A stretch of DNA of 42,824 nucleotides from Chara braunii. Taxonomy: Eukaryota > Streptophyta > Charophyceae > Charales > Characeae. The notes below the pieces were generated by a model. It searched no databases. It worked only from the letters and a program-made list of their open reading frames with translations, and had not been told where the DNA came from. The DNA lies in assembly GCA_003427395.1 (NCBI GenBank), contig BFEA01000009.1, positions 4,731,957-4,774,780 of the forward strand, read 5' to 3'. The translations under genes and the position numbers were made by a program. This document shows positions 26,400 to 36,028 of this stretch, in pieces; positions within the stretch are counted from its first letter, which is position 1, and every line of letters begins with the position of its first letter.

Positions 26400-29208
26400 T
26401 CATCTGTTCAGTCTGACCGTTGGTCTCTAGATGACGGCCAGATGACATTAACAACTTGGAGCCATAGACTCTCATCAACTTCTGCCAGTTCTGACTAGTG
26501 AACCGGGTGTCTCTATCACTGACTATGGACAATGGGACCCCGTGCTCACTGACCCAATGATCAAAAAACTTTTGAATCACTAACTCTGTACGTGCCTCAG
26601 AAGGCAAAGGAACAAAAACAACATATTTGCTAAATCAATCAACTACGACCATGACTTGGCTCTTACCGTGCCTACTCTTGACGCCAGCATCCATAAAGTC
26701 AATGGATACTGAATCTCCTGGCTGGTCGGGAATAGGCAAGGGTCTGAGAAGACCTAGCGGGGCACGCGTAGTAGTTTTATTCCTCTGACAAAATTTGTAA
26801 TTGCGAACATACTTTGTGCAGTCATTCTTCATCCCTGGCCAGGTGTACGCGTGCATTAGGTTGGCTAAAATCTTTTGCCAACCGAAGTGTCCCTCTGTAT
26901 TGTGACATTCTCTTAGGATCAAACTACGGATCTCTTCACTGTTGGGGACGCACAATCTGTCCACTACGTTAGTCTTCTCGAATAGCAGTCCATCAGTAGT
27001 GCGGTAATCTGGTTCGGCCTCCGGGGCTTCCTTGACCCTCTTGAGAAGGTCGCTATAGATAGGGTCTTGCGCATACGCGTCTCTAACTTTTTGCTGCAGG
27101 TCTCTCCCTATCTCCAGATAGTGAATTATTGCCCCAAAGTAGTCAGCTCTCCTACTCAGAGCATCTGCAACTACGTTATACTTCCCTTTGACTGGCTTGA
27201 GCTCGAAATCATACTGGTCTAACTCTGCGGCCCACCCAGTCAACTTAGGTGTCATCTTGGCCTGCGTCTTCAGCCACCTTAACGTCTCATGGTCTAAGTA
27301 GACTTTAAAGTGCCTCGCAAGCAAGTAGTGCTTCCAGTGTTCTAAAGCTTGCCTGAGAGCGTAGAGTTCCCACTCATAGGTAGATGTCGCTACCTTTTAT
27401 GAAGGCATCCTAGCAGATATGAACTCTACGGGCCTATATCCATGGCCATCGTCTTGCTGTAACACAACACCTATACCATACTGGCTCGCATCAGTAGTGA
27501 CGACGAAAGGTAAGGACGGATCGGCTGCCTTCAGGACCAGATACTCTATCAATGCCTGCTTTAACTTCTTCATGGAAGACGTGAAGTCCTTGTCCCACTT
27601 CCAGATCGCTTCTTTCTTCAACAACCTGCGAAGGGGTGCAGCGATGGTGGAGAAGTTCCTCACGAACTTCCTATAGTAGTTGGCTAGGCCTAGGAACGAC
27701 CACAATTCTGTCAACGTGCGGGGTGTAGGCCAATCTCTAATCGCTGCAATCTTGCTGTCTTCGGGTTTGATACCGTCTCCGTCTAAGACATGGCCTAGAT
27801 ACAATACTTGGGTCTTCACCCACTTACACTTCTTCGCATTGATCTTGAAGTTAGCTTCTCTTAGTTTCTCCAAGACCTGCCTCGGATGACCCTGATGCTC
27901 TTGGAGGGGCTTACTAAATACTAGAATATCATCTAGGTAAACTACTACAAACCCATCTAACCACGGCCTGAACAAGTCGTTCATACAACGCTGAAAAGTC
28001 ACTGGCGCGTTGGTTAGTCCAAAGGGCATCACTATAAACTCATAATGCCCATATCTAGTCCGGAAAGTTGTCTTGTACTCATCATCAGGGTGGACCTCTA
28101 TCTGATGATATCCGGACTTCAAATCTATCTTTGAGAAATATCTGCACCCCTGCACTCGATCTAAGAGATCGTCTATCCTGGGTAGTGGCTCAGCATTCTT
28201 CACGGTGATTGCGTTCATGCCCCTATAGTCTATGCACATCCTAAGATCTCCCTTCTTCTTGGGGACAAATAGAAATGGTGCTCCAAAGGGAAACGAACTG
28301 GGCCTAATCCAACCCTTCTCTAGGAGCTCGTCTAATTGCTTGCGCAACTCCTCCAACTCCCGCGGGGACATCCTATACACTGCTCCTTTGAGAGTCCTAC
28401 TCCCAGGCTCTATCTCGATACGATGCTGGATTGGCCGCGGTACTACTCCTGTCCGCGGCTTTGCTAAGTCTGTGAACTCTTCCAGCAGCTTGGCAATAGC
28501 AGGGTCCATAGGCTTCTCCTCCTTAGGCTGAGTCACTGGCCTAACATAGGCTACGAAAACCTGTTCCTCTAGCTGCTCCTTCTTCACTAATCTTGCAAAC
28601 GCAGGAGTGCTAAGGCAGCAATGTGCCAGGGAGTTATCTACTCCTGACACGTGGAACAGACGGGCAGTCTTGACTCCGCCTGACGGGCTAGGGAGCCTAC
28701 ACTCATGCTCTCTCAAATGGAGTGTGGTCCCTGCTGCCTCTCCCCAGTCCATTCCTAGGACTATATCGAAGGGAAGGTTGTCTTCTACGAGGAGAGTCAG
28801 GGAATGAAGAACTTTCTCCACCTTCCCATCTTTCTCTAGGCGGAAGTACGCCTGGACTCCCTCTATGTAATCCTCTATTCGCATCGTGTGATTATCTGCG
28901 AGGATACTTACTACGGGTTCTGCTAGCTTTTGGACTTCTAATCCCAACTTCAACTTTTGCAGCGCCTTCCTACTAATATAGCTGCGAGTGGCCCCACTGT
29001 CTACGAGGGCCCCTACTCTGCCTCTAAAAATCTCTACATCTACCAACACTAACTGTCCTCTACTCTCCTTCTTCATCTTGGCCCAGGCGGGCATTCTCTC
29101 CTTCAGCTCATCGGCCACGCCTGTGAGGGAAGTACCTAAACAGACTCTGACACAAGCAGTCTTTGGACAGCTATTTAGGCACCGGCCTGCAACCTTTGCC
29201 ACAGGCAT
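26400..29208 (-). pseudogene. pol: E3 pol (protease, RT, RNase H, partial integrase)
   Basis: From 29208 to 27397 the frame encodes an aspartic protease with DSGATRSYIS (Asp70) and an RT with [54 protein letters not shown] and an intact YLDD at 27928-27939. A TAA at 27397 interrupts RNase H after PVEFISARMPS, where E4 has Glu. RNase H then resumes, followed by the integrase HHCC finger (CHNTEGHFGW, then KFCQRNK). A TGA at 26635 follows VMVVVD, and the core ends at the E2 junction. Apart from the two nonsense codons the reading frame is preserved, so decay is modest. The protein would act in cytoplasmic virus-like particles in an active copy. Confidence 0.9.
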
Positions 29209-29229
29209 ATGTGGTGTGGGAGTTTCCTG

Positions 29230-31176
29230 CCGGCTCGCGCTCGTTTCCCCACATGGCCTTATGGTAGGGGCAGTTGCTACCCCTACCGGCGGCTGCCTTT
29301 TGACCCCTGAGCAGCCGATCGGACCTCCCTATACTTTGGACAAAATTTAATAATGTGGCCAGGGTCATCGCAATAAATGCACTGCCCCTGGTCCACACAT
29401 TGTTGCCATACGCGCTGGTCCAGGCCCAAGTCTTCCCAGGGCCTGCCCTGAGGCAACCCTGGGTGCCATCCTCCTCTCCTGTAAGGTGACCTATTTCCCC
29501 TATTGGGTGACCGATTCCCTGGGCGTTTTTGCGGGGGACCTTGACCCCTGCCTCCCTCTTGGCGGTTTCCTATGCCGCCAACCCCCTGAACACCCTAGGT
29601 ACGACCACCTGAGGCCCGACCCCCTTGGCCCTGGCCTCTACCTGCTCCTTGCGGCCTCCCTCCAGCCGCGACAGCAGCGTAAGTCCTCCCCTGGCTCACA
29701 CCACTGTCGTCCTCCTCTAGCCCCCACTCAATCTGCTCGTAGCGGACTTCGTCGACACTACCCTCATCTAACGTAGTGCGACCCTTCCAATTTTTCACTT
29801 TCTCGAGGTCCTTGTGCCAAAAAGTGGAAACTGATATGGACCTCGCTTCAAATGGCACCACTTCCCTGCTCAATGCGTCATAGGTCATGGTGGGCTGCTG
29901 GCTCTTCTCGAAGAAGTGCCCGCGCAACAACTCGGGCATAGCCCGGTAGAAGAGGTTGACCAACTGAGTCTCTGTGACCCCATGGTCTGGAACAACTACC
30001 AATTCGTCCATCACACTTTTGAGTGCCTTCGCACTCTTCCACTGACGAGAATGGATAGTCTACAACCTATCGGAGGCTTTGACACTGCACGAAACGTCTG
30101 CAAATCGTTCGCGCAATAACTTAAGGAAGTCAACGAAGGGGGTGAAGGCAGAATAAGCAGCTACATCATCACTACAATTAGCGGCGCGGACCAGGGAACG
30201 GGCAAAACTGTCGGCTTCCTCCTTCAGACAGTGGATGGCTATTAGGACCTGCTCATCTGGGGAAACTTGCTGTAAATGCACGTACGTTTTGACTTTCGCT
30301 TCCCAATTGTCGAAGTTTTCTTCCTTTTTCCCGCTGTAGGAATCGGGAAATTTGACCTTGACAGGCTCCCTACGGGGACGTGCTTCCTCCCCTTTGGGAG
30401 CGGTCAGTCTGGCGCCCTCTATGGCGCCTGTGCAATATCGCTATGTGCCTTCTAGGCAGCCCCTCACTTCGGAGCCCACCTGTGTCGCCAATTCCCGTGC
30501 AAAGTCCTTGAGCCCCAATCGTATAGAACGCACGGCAATGTCCTGACTTCTACCAAATAAAAATTGTTATTCCTGGACTTGTGTCAGGCGCTCTATGTTC
30601 CTCACCATAATTTCCATCTTTCCCAATAAATCCACCTGCGTCGCCATTTGGTCCCTCTGCTTCTTTATCTCCTCCAATTCTTTCGCCGCCTGGCTTGCCG
30701 CTTCCATCCTTCTTTTCCTTTCCCTTGTCAGACGAAACTTCCACTCCATCCTTTTCTCATCTTCCAAAACCTGCCGCTTGCGTGGATCTTCTTCAGCATC
30801 CCACTCTTTCACGACCGCCTCCTGTTCTTCCCTGGGCACATACATTAAGGCCTCCTCATCTTCTCCCAGGGATAATCCAGCAACCCACTCTGTAATCTTC
30901 TTCTCCATTAGATCCTCTTTAGCACCACTGGATTCTCCTCTTCCTCCTGCCCTTCGCCTTTCCAGTGGCTGTTCGTCCTCCTCTTCCTCCTCTTCTACCG
31001 CCTTGAGCTTCTCTTCTTCTTCTCTCTTTAGCCTCTCCCTCTCTCTGGCAATCTCCTATTCAATCTTTCTCATTTTCGCCACCTGTTCCTCTATCAGCGC
31101 CTTCTTCTTGGCCTCCTTCTCTCTTCTCTCTTTTAGGATGGCTCGTTCCACTACGCATGTTAACCATGGTGATAGA
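29230..31176 (-). pseudogene. gag: E3 gag pseudogene
   Basis: A single frame about 1.9 kb long can be followed with five in-frame stops (near 31055, at 30567, near 30417, at 30060 and at 29595) and no frameshift seen. The N-terminal half is a long, highly charged coiled coil (REKEAKKKALIEEQVAKMRK; later RKRRMEAASQAAKELEEIKK). A Retrotrans_gag-like domain follows (PDSYSGKKEENFDNWEAKVK; LLRERFADVSCSVKASDRL), then a Gly/Arg-rich tail and a CCHC knuckle. Protease lies in the -1 frame relative to the knuckle. Stops are four TAG and one TAA. Confidence 0.82.
29340..29381 (-). other. CCHC zinc knuckle of E3 gag
   Basis: The minus-strand frame reads CIYCDDPGHIIKFC, matching C-x2-C-x4-H-x4-C. It marks the gag/pol boundary, about 130 bases before the protease frame begins. 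Confidence 0.92.
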
Positions 31177-31787
31177 TGCACAACCAAGTGACAGTTCCGC
31201 TCCTCACCACTTAGACTCTCCCCCTGACTGACAATACCTACTGACTCGATCTATGGACCACAGGATCCGTATAGAACCCTGTCAACTATGGTCTCTAGCC
31301 TAGACTCTAATACTATAGCCATCACTACAGAACCTGTTGCTGACCAGGTGGCATTTAAGGAGATCCCCCGTAACTCCTCAGGAATTCTTTAATGTCGCAG
31401 ACAGGACAACGCGGTCAGCAGGTTCTCTCAAGACTTAGACGGCCCGTTGTGCAGCCCACAGCTCGGATTTTGGGCCTACCGTGCCACACCGAGCAGCCTG
31501 CCGGTCAGTACCGGTCCTTGGGAGGGTTCGTGTCTTCCGGAACAGTCGAGTCGTCAGACACAATATTTAGCCCTACTCAATCCGTATGGGCTTGGTCAAC
31601 GAGGCCCTATCCTTCATACACGGAGTCCTATCACCTCTACAGAAGAGACTCAATGCAGAAAGAAGACACAGACAGACTCAGACTCAACAAGTACCATAGG
31701 GTGAGTGCACATCCATAGGGCGAGGGGATAGGCTAAGGGCTTGGCGAGATTATACCAACTCCAGCTTGGTCAAAATCGTGGTCAACA

Positions 31788-31862
31788 GCTCCGGTCAACG
31801 CCTTGGTCAACACAGTCAAACCCCGGTCAACGCTCCGGTCAACCCTCCGGTCAACACCTGGG
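31788..31862. repeat. Tandem GGTCAACGCTCC-type repeats
   Basis: Degenerate units of about 12-13 bp containing GGTCAAC occur head to tail in the E3 leader. Confidence 0.75.
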
Positions 31863-32179
31863 CAACCCTCTGGTCGGCTATGGCTGTCGGCACCTCCTTC
31901 CTCGCCAACCTCCTCTTCTCTTTCCTTTTCTTTCTTTTTCTCGCCCTTTCTCTTTCTCTCCCCTTTTCTTTTTTTGTGTTCACCCACTGCTATGTCTTCT
32001 CTTCCTCTCCGGTCTCTCCTTCCTCCTTCCTCTCTACTTCACCTTTGTCTCTCCTCCGTGTCCCGAGCTCCCGCTACTTCGTCTTGGACCGCACAACCAA
32101 TCTTGTACCACTCAACTCTCTCTCTCCTCGGTGATGTCTTCAGCGCAGGTGCGTGATAAACCAATTCTTGTACCGCTCA

Positions 32180-32181
<2 letters not shown>

Positions 32182-32237
<56 letters not shown>
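32182..32237. repeat. (CT)28 microsatellite
   Basis: An uninterrupted CT run of 56 bp inside the E3 leader (GA-rich in the element's RNA sense). Confidence 0.97.
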
Positions 32238-32240
<3 letters not shown>

Positions 32241-32390
32241 GTTGTCCTCTGTGCAGGTATGCGTTACCTTCCTCAGCAGCGCAGCTATGGTGGACTTCCT
32301 CTTCAGGATGGCGCACTCCACCTATGGCGCCCTATGGCGCGCGTCTCTCTCTTGCTACAACGGCGATGGCGCGTGAGATAGCGGGTACCA

Positions 32391-32402
32391 GCTCCGATAC
32401 CA
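32391..32402 (-). other. E3 primer binding site
   Basis: On the minus strand TGGTATCGGAGC follows the LTR end after one base. It is one mismatch from the initiator methionine tRNA complement and identical to the E2 site. Confidence 0.85.
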
Positions 32403-32825
32403 GTGCAATCAGACTCGCTTTCATTCCCACTTCACATGTATGCAAACCGGTTGTGCAGCAAACTGGCGTCAAGTGCCCACTCAGAACTCAGAGATATAGT
32501 ACCAAGAACGCAGCTCGATACAAGTTCTCTTCAACCGGCTATGGCGGCACATCGCCTGTACCACTCTCTGTTCGTCACTCACACAACACTGCTGTTCACA
32601 CCCTGGATCACCCTGGATATCCCACATGCAACACCCTGTACACTCTCACACCGCCCACACCTACAGCTATGGCGGCCATGGCCGCTGCTACTCTATCGCT
32701 ATGGCTATCTTCCTTCTCGCCCACTTCGTCCTCGGGCTCACTGCAGACCACCTCGCACAAGTCGCTGTGACAGCGCTTCCGCATGGCTCATGCAGGAATC
32801 AATGAATGGCTGGACGCTGCCTCCT

Positions 32826-32833
32826 GGTTTATA
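32826..32833 (-). promoter_or_regulatory. Putative TATA box in E3 LTR
   Basis: TATAAACC on the minus strand, at the same LTR position as TATAAATC in both E4 LTRs. Conservation of position between copies supports a promoter role, which remains inferred. Confidence 0.5.
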
Positions 32834-33082
32834 CTTCTGTAGCTCGCTGGTCTGGCCCTTTTCCCTCTGCCCATTGTGCACACAGTCCCGTACGGTACTT
32901 GCTGGATTGGACTGGGACTGACTTACCCCACCGCTGACTGCATGAGGTTGGACCGCAACCTCACTGCAGTTGCACTGCCAACACACTGAGGTTGGCTCCA
33001 CTACTTGCCCGCTTGCCTCTGTCTAATGTGAGCCTACTCCGAAAGACCACTTCCGGAAGTCTGTAGACTTGGCCTTTCGGTA

Positions 33083-33170
33083 CTGTAGCAGCTACGACCT
33101 TGACCTTTCAGGGCTGTAGCAGCTACGACCTTGACCCTTCGGACAGACTACAGCTACGACTTCTAGAACT
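33083..33170. repeat. 31-bp LTR-internal tandem repeat with GTAGCAGCTAC palindrome (E3)
   Basis: CTGTAGCAGCTACGACCTTG recurs after 31 bp (33083 and 33114), and a third partial copy begins near 33157. Each unit holds the near-perfect palindrome GTAGCAGCTAC. The same array is present in both E4 LTRs. Confidence 0.8.
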
Positions 33171-33373
33171 CACTAGGACTCCTATCCGACAGGTCTACAG
33201 ATCAGACCCCTACCCCAACACCGACCTACGACAGACAACAACAACTGTCAAAACACGGGTCACGGGTTCAAACACTCAGGGTCGACACAGATACTGTACA
33301 CAGGTAAGGTGAGAACCAGGGATCGATCCCTGGGATCTGCACTCGCTACTGCTGACAGGTGAAAACCGTTTCA

Positions 33374-33642
33374 AGGGCCTCACTCTACTCATCAGCACTT
33401 GCACAAAAGGAAAACACATATGGCTTGTATGGTTCCAGTTTCTAGGACAAGATTCATTCTAGTTTTGCACACTTGGTGAGTAGTGGAGTGAAGCCCTGGA
33501 AATCGCATGCCGAGTAAATAAGTCCGTAACCCATAACTGCTGAAACACGGACCTGAATTCGAAGCTACACCATATATAGCTGGCCTGCTCCCTCCTTACT
33601 ACATGCCCAGCACTTATCCTACTCCTGCTGATGAGATCCTTG
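33374..33642. other. Flank of E3, probably host intron or intergenic
   Basis: Unique-looking sequence between the E3 LTR and the candidate terminal exon. No gene is recognised. Because the E3 3' flank is lost, a target-site duplication cannot be tested. Confidence 0.4.
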
Positions 33643-33686
33643 CTAACTTTTGGCAGGGACCTTTTGAAGTACGGGCAGGGGTTTTT
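33643..33686 (-). CDS. Candidate last exon of host gene (very tentative)
   Basis: On the minus strand TTTCACATTATTCAG is a good 3' splice site. If the one-base leftover codon of the exon at 34424-34745 is carried over, the frame reads EKPLPVLQKVPAKS and ends in TAG. Phase agreement and the acceptor are the only support. The segment is only 44 bp. Confidence 0.25.
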
Positions 33687-33700
33687 CTGAATAATGTGAA

Positions 33701-33704
<4 letters not shown>

Positions 33705-33777
<73 letters not shown>
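33705..33777. repeat. (CT)n microsatellite, 73 bp
   Basis: An uninterrupted CT run. On the minus strand it is a GA run ending 16 bases upstream of the candidate acceptor at 33687. Confidence 0.97.
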
Positions 33778-33779
<2 letters not shown>

Positions 33780-34423
33780 CAGCGTGTATACACGCATCAC
33801 GGCACCGCACTGTGCAGCGCACCTCATGTATGTGCCGCAAGTATGGGCTGTCACACACATGTAAAAGAACTGTCGTGGCATAGTGACACAAAGACTTCTT
33901 CTACTCAGCTCTGGACGTGATTCCTGTCAGATTCATCCAGGTTTGGCCGTAATTGCAGTCGGGTACATTTAGGAAAGTGCTAGTATGAGTATGCCCTCAT
34001 CAGATAAACCGATCAAGTTTGAATCCCGATGGCATCAGATGGCAGAAAGAACGGAAAACAAAACAAAACACTGATCCGTAGTGAAATCAGCTCCGGTTGC
34101 ATGTCCTTCTCATTTTGTAGCAGCTTCTGGGAGCTTGCAATCGGTTTATCGACAAGGGCATACTTGTAGCAAACAGAAAGATGGTTCTCTTTTCTTTTTT
34201 TCTCGGAGCTTCTGCCACCACTACCTCCGAGCCTCAGTTGACAAGGCGGAAAAGAACTGCGCATCAAGCTTTGCCTAACGCCAGCGCGATCCTTTTTTTT
34301 GCATTTTGGCTGGAACCGCCCGCCATTCGGGTTTGGTAGTCCCAAGCCTCCGAAGACCCGGAATGTTAAACTTTCCAATGTAGACAAAGCCTGGGAAAGG
34401 TAGTGCTGACCTCGATCACTCAC
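33778..34423 (-). other. Probable host intron
   Basis: On the minus strand the donor GATAG|GTGAGT at 34424/34423 opens this stretch. It contains a T-rich segment and no recognisable coding family. A frame of 136 codons (34013-34423) begins inside the donor and is not considered coding. Confidence 0.45.
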
Positions 34424-34745
34424 CTATCAACTTGAGCAACTTCTTCCAAGAAGGAAGAGCGTCAGCCATTGTCAACGATCCTTCCTTCACTCCAAAGAGG
34501 CCTGTTGATTCATGGCCTAATGATCCTTGACCCTCACCATGAAGTGTGGGCGTACCTCTCACCCCTCCCACACCATGGTCGCACTCCCCTTCTGCCCTCT
34601 CCCTGGCCAACCGACGAAGTGCTTCAGACAATGGGCCCTTGCTTTGCAGATCCTCCATCACCTCACCGGCCGTGGTCCCAGCAGGAGAATCGAGCTCCAA
34701 CAGTGGGGGAAGAGCCTTGACAAAATAGGAAAGCAAAGCCCGCAA
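34424..34745 (-). CDS. Host gene internal exon, unknown protein
   Basis: The 322-bp segment is open and bounded by strong splice signals on the minus strand: acceptor TTTATTTCCAG before 34745 and donor ATAG|GTGAGT after 34424. It reads LRALLSYFVKALPPLLELDS, then EVMEDLQSKGPLSEALRRLA and a Gly-rich stretch before ADALPSWKKLLKLI. The Leu-rich helical N-terminal part and charged middle look like a real protein. I do not recognise the family. It enters in phase 0 and leaves in phase 1. No transposon similarity is seen, so it is the best candidate for a host gene in the window. Confidence 0.6.
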
Positions 34746-34754
34746 CTGGAAATA

Positions 34755-34760
<6 letters not shown>

Positions 34761-34819
<59 letters not shown>
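34761..34819. repeat. (CA)n microsatellite next to a splice acceptor
   Basis: A 59-bp CA run. On the minus strand it is a TG run that ends 12 bases before the acceptor CAG at 34746-34748, so it occupies the usual branch-point and polypyrimidine region. Confidence 0.97.
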
Positions 34820-34820
<1 letters not shown>

Positions 34821-35037
34821 GAGTTTGTCATGCCAATCATTAAGCATAAGACCGCAGGAATTAGCACTTTGAAGTTTGAACTTCTCAACTTTGGTGTGTT
34901 TAGGACATTTGACCTATTCTATTCATTTGCCCAACCCCGAGGGATCCATAGCGCCGACGTATTACACTCATCCACCACCAACAATGCAATGAACTTATTG
35001 ACCGCATGTATCAGACAGAATATGTGTGTCTACATAC
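34820..35037 (-). other. Host intron between E4-split exon and next exon
   Basis: On the minus strand TTTGAG|GTATGT at 35038/35037 is a near-consensus donor, and the intron would run to the acceptor at 34746. No gene or element is recognised inside. Confidence 0.5.
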
Positions 35038-35049
35038 CTCAAACATCTG
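35038..35049 (-). pseudogene. 3' part of a host exon split by E4
   Basis: Twelve bases lie between the donor GAG|GTATGT and the E4 LTR. Joined across E4 to 41385-41389 they form a 17-bp exon following a CCCCCAG acceptor. The frame (..IQMFE) then continues in phase into LRALLSYF of the next exon. An alternative acceptor further upstream (CTTCTTTCAG at about 41417) would give a longer open exon. Confidence 0.45.
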
Positions 35050-36028
35050 TGCAATCAGACTCGCATACTCCTTCACTCCGCATGCATACAAACAGATGGT
35101 GAATCACACTGGCACAACACGCCCAACTCAAAGCTCGAAGATATGGAAACCAAGAACATAGTTCAGATGCATACTCGCTTCACAGGCTATGGTGCATCAG
35201 CACCTACACATCACAACTCTCGTCACTGTGTCTCACACCACTGTTCGCTTCACACCTCAACTCTGGATCACCCTGGATACCCCAAGCACACACACTGTAC
35301 ACATACACATACACACCTATTGCTAACCTACAGCAGCTATGGCCGCCAACTAACACCACTCTACAAGCAGCTATGGCTGCGCTAACTCCCCTCAGCCCAC
35401 TTCGACTTCAGGATCCTCTGCAGACCACCTCACACAAGTCACTGTGGCAGCGCTTCGGCATGGCTTCCGCAGGAATGAATGAATGACTGGGCGCTGCCTC
35501 TTGATTTATACTTCTGCAGCTCGTTGGTCTGGCCCTTTCCCATGCCCATAGTGCACAGAGTCCCATGCGGTATTTGCCTGACTGTACCAAGACTGCCTAG
35601 GACTGGGACTGCTGACTCAGCACGGGTAGACTACACCACTTGCCTCACCACTTGCCCACTTGCCTCAGCCTAAACGTGGGGAACTTCGAAAGGCCACTAC
35701 TCGGACCTTCCCGAAGGCCGTAGACTTGGCCTTTCGATACTGTAGCAGCCACGACCTTGACCTTTCTGGACTGTAGCGGCTACGACCTTGACCCTTCGGG
35801 AAGTCTTCAGCTACGACGTCTAGAACTCACTAGGACTCCTATCCGACAGGTCTACAGATCGAACCCCTAGCCCTACACCGACCTACGACAGAACAAAAAA
35901 TGTCAAAACAGAGGTCACGGGTTCAAACACTCGGGGTCAACACAGATACTGTACACGGGTAAGGTGGGAACTAGGGATCGAGCCCTGGGATCTGCGCTCG
36001 CTACTGCTGACAGGTGAAAACTGTTTCA
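35050..36028 (-). repeat. E4 3' LTR
   Basis: 979 bp. On the minus strand it starts TGAAACAG and ends ATTGCA. It is nearly identical to 40400-41380 and shares the TATA box and the 31-bp tandem repeat (35740-35820). Confidence 0.92.

Larger units (their letters stand above)
31177..32390 (-). other. E3 leader with CGGTCAAC repeats and (CT)n tract
   Basis: About 1.2 kb of untranslated leader. It contains roughly seven GGTCAAC words in 75 bp (31788-31862) and a 56-bp CT run (32182-32237). The corresponding leader in E4 is only about 300 bp, so most of this is deleted there. No protein is supported. Confidence 0.65.
26396..33373 (-). mobile_element. E3: Ty3/gypsy element lacking its 3' end
   Basis: Read on the minus strand the order is 5' LTR, primer site, long leader, gag with coiled coil and zinc knuckle, protease, RT, RNase H and part of integrase. 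The sequence stops at 26396 inside the integrase core, where E2's 3' LTR begins. The rest of the integrase and the 3' LTR are not found beyond E2. Several nonsense codons interrupt otherwise conserved frames. Confidence 0.9.
32404..33373 (-). repeat. E3 5' LTR
   Basis: A 970-bp LTR whose minus-strand sequence starts TGAAACGGTTTTCACC and ends ATTGCA. It is clearly related to both E4 LTRs. A TATAAACC at 32833-32826 may be its TATA box. It contains the 31-bp internal tandem repeat shared by the family. Confidence 0.88.

Noticed and set aside
29337-29350. AAATTTT in the E3 zinc-knuckle region as a -1 frameshift slippery site between gag and pol
   Set aside because: The zero frame reads AAA TTT TGT, so the heptamer is in the wrong phase for slippage, and it lies inside the knuckle rather than at the end of gag.
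31786-31862. CRISPR-like array
   Set aside because: The units are degenerate, directly abutting and without spacers; this is a tandem repeat in a eukaryotic retrotransposon leader.
32112-32321. Arg-Glu or Leu-Ser repeat proteins across CT/GA tracts (also at 33643-33891 and 42151-42568)
   Set aside because: These frames are translations of dinucleotide microsatellites.
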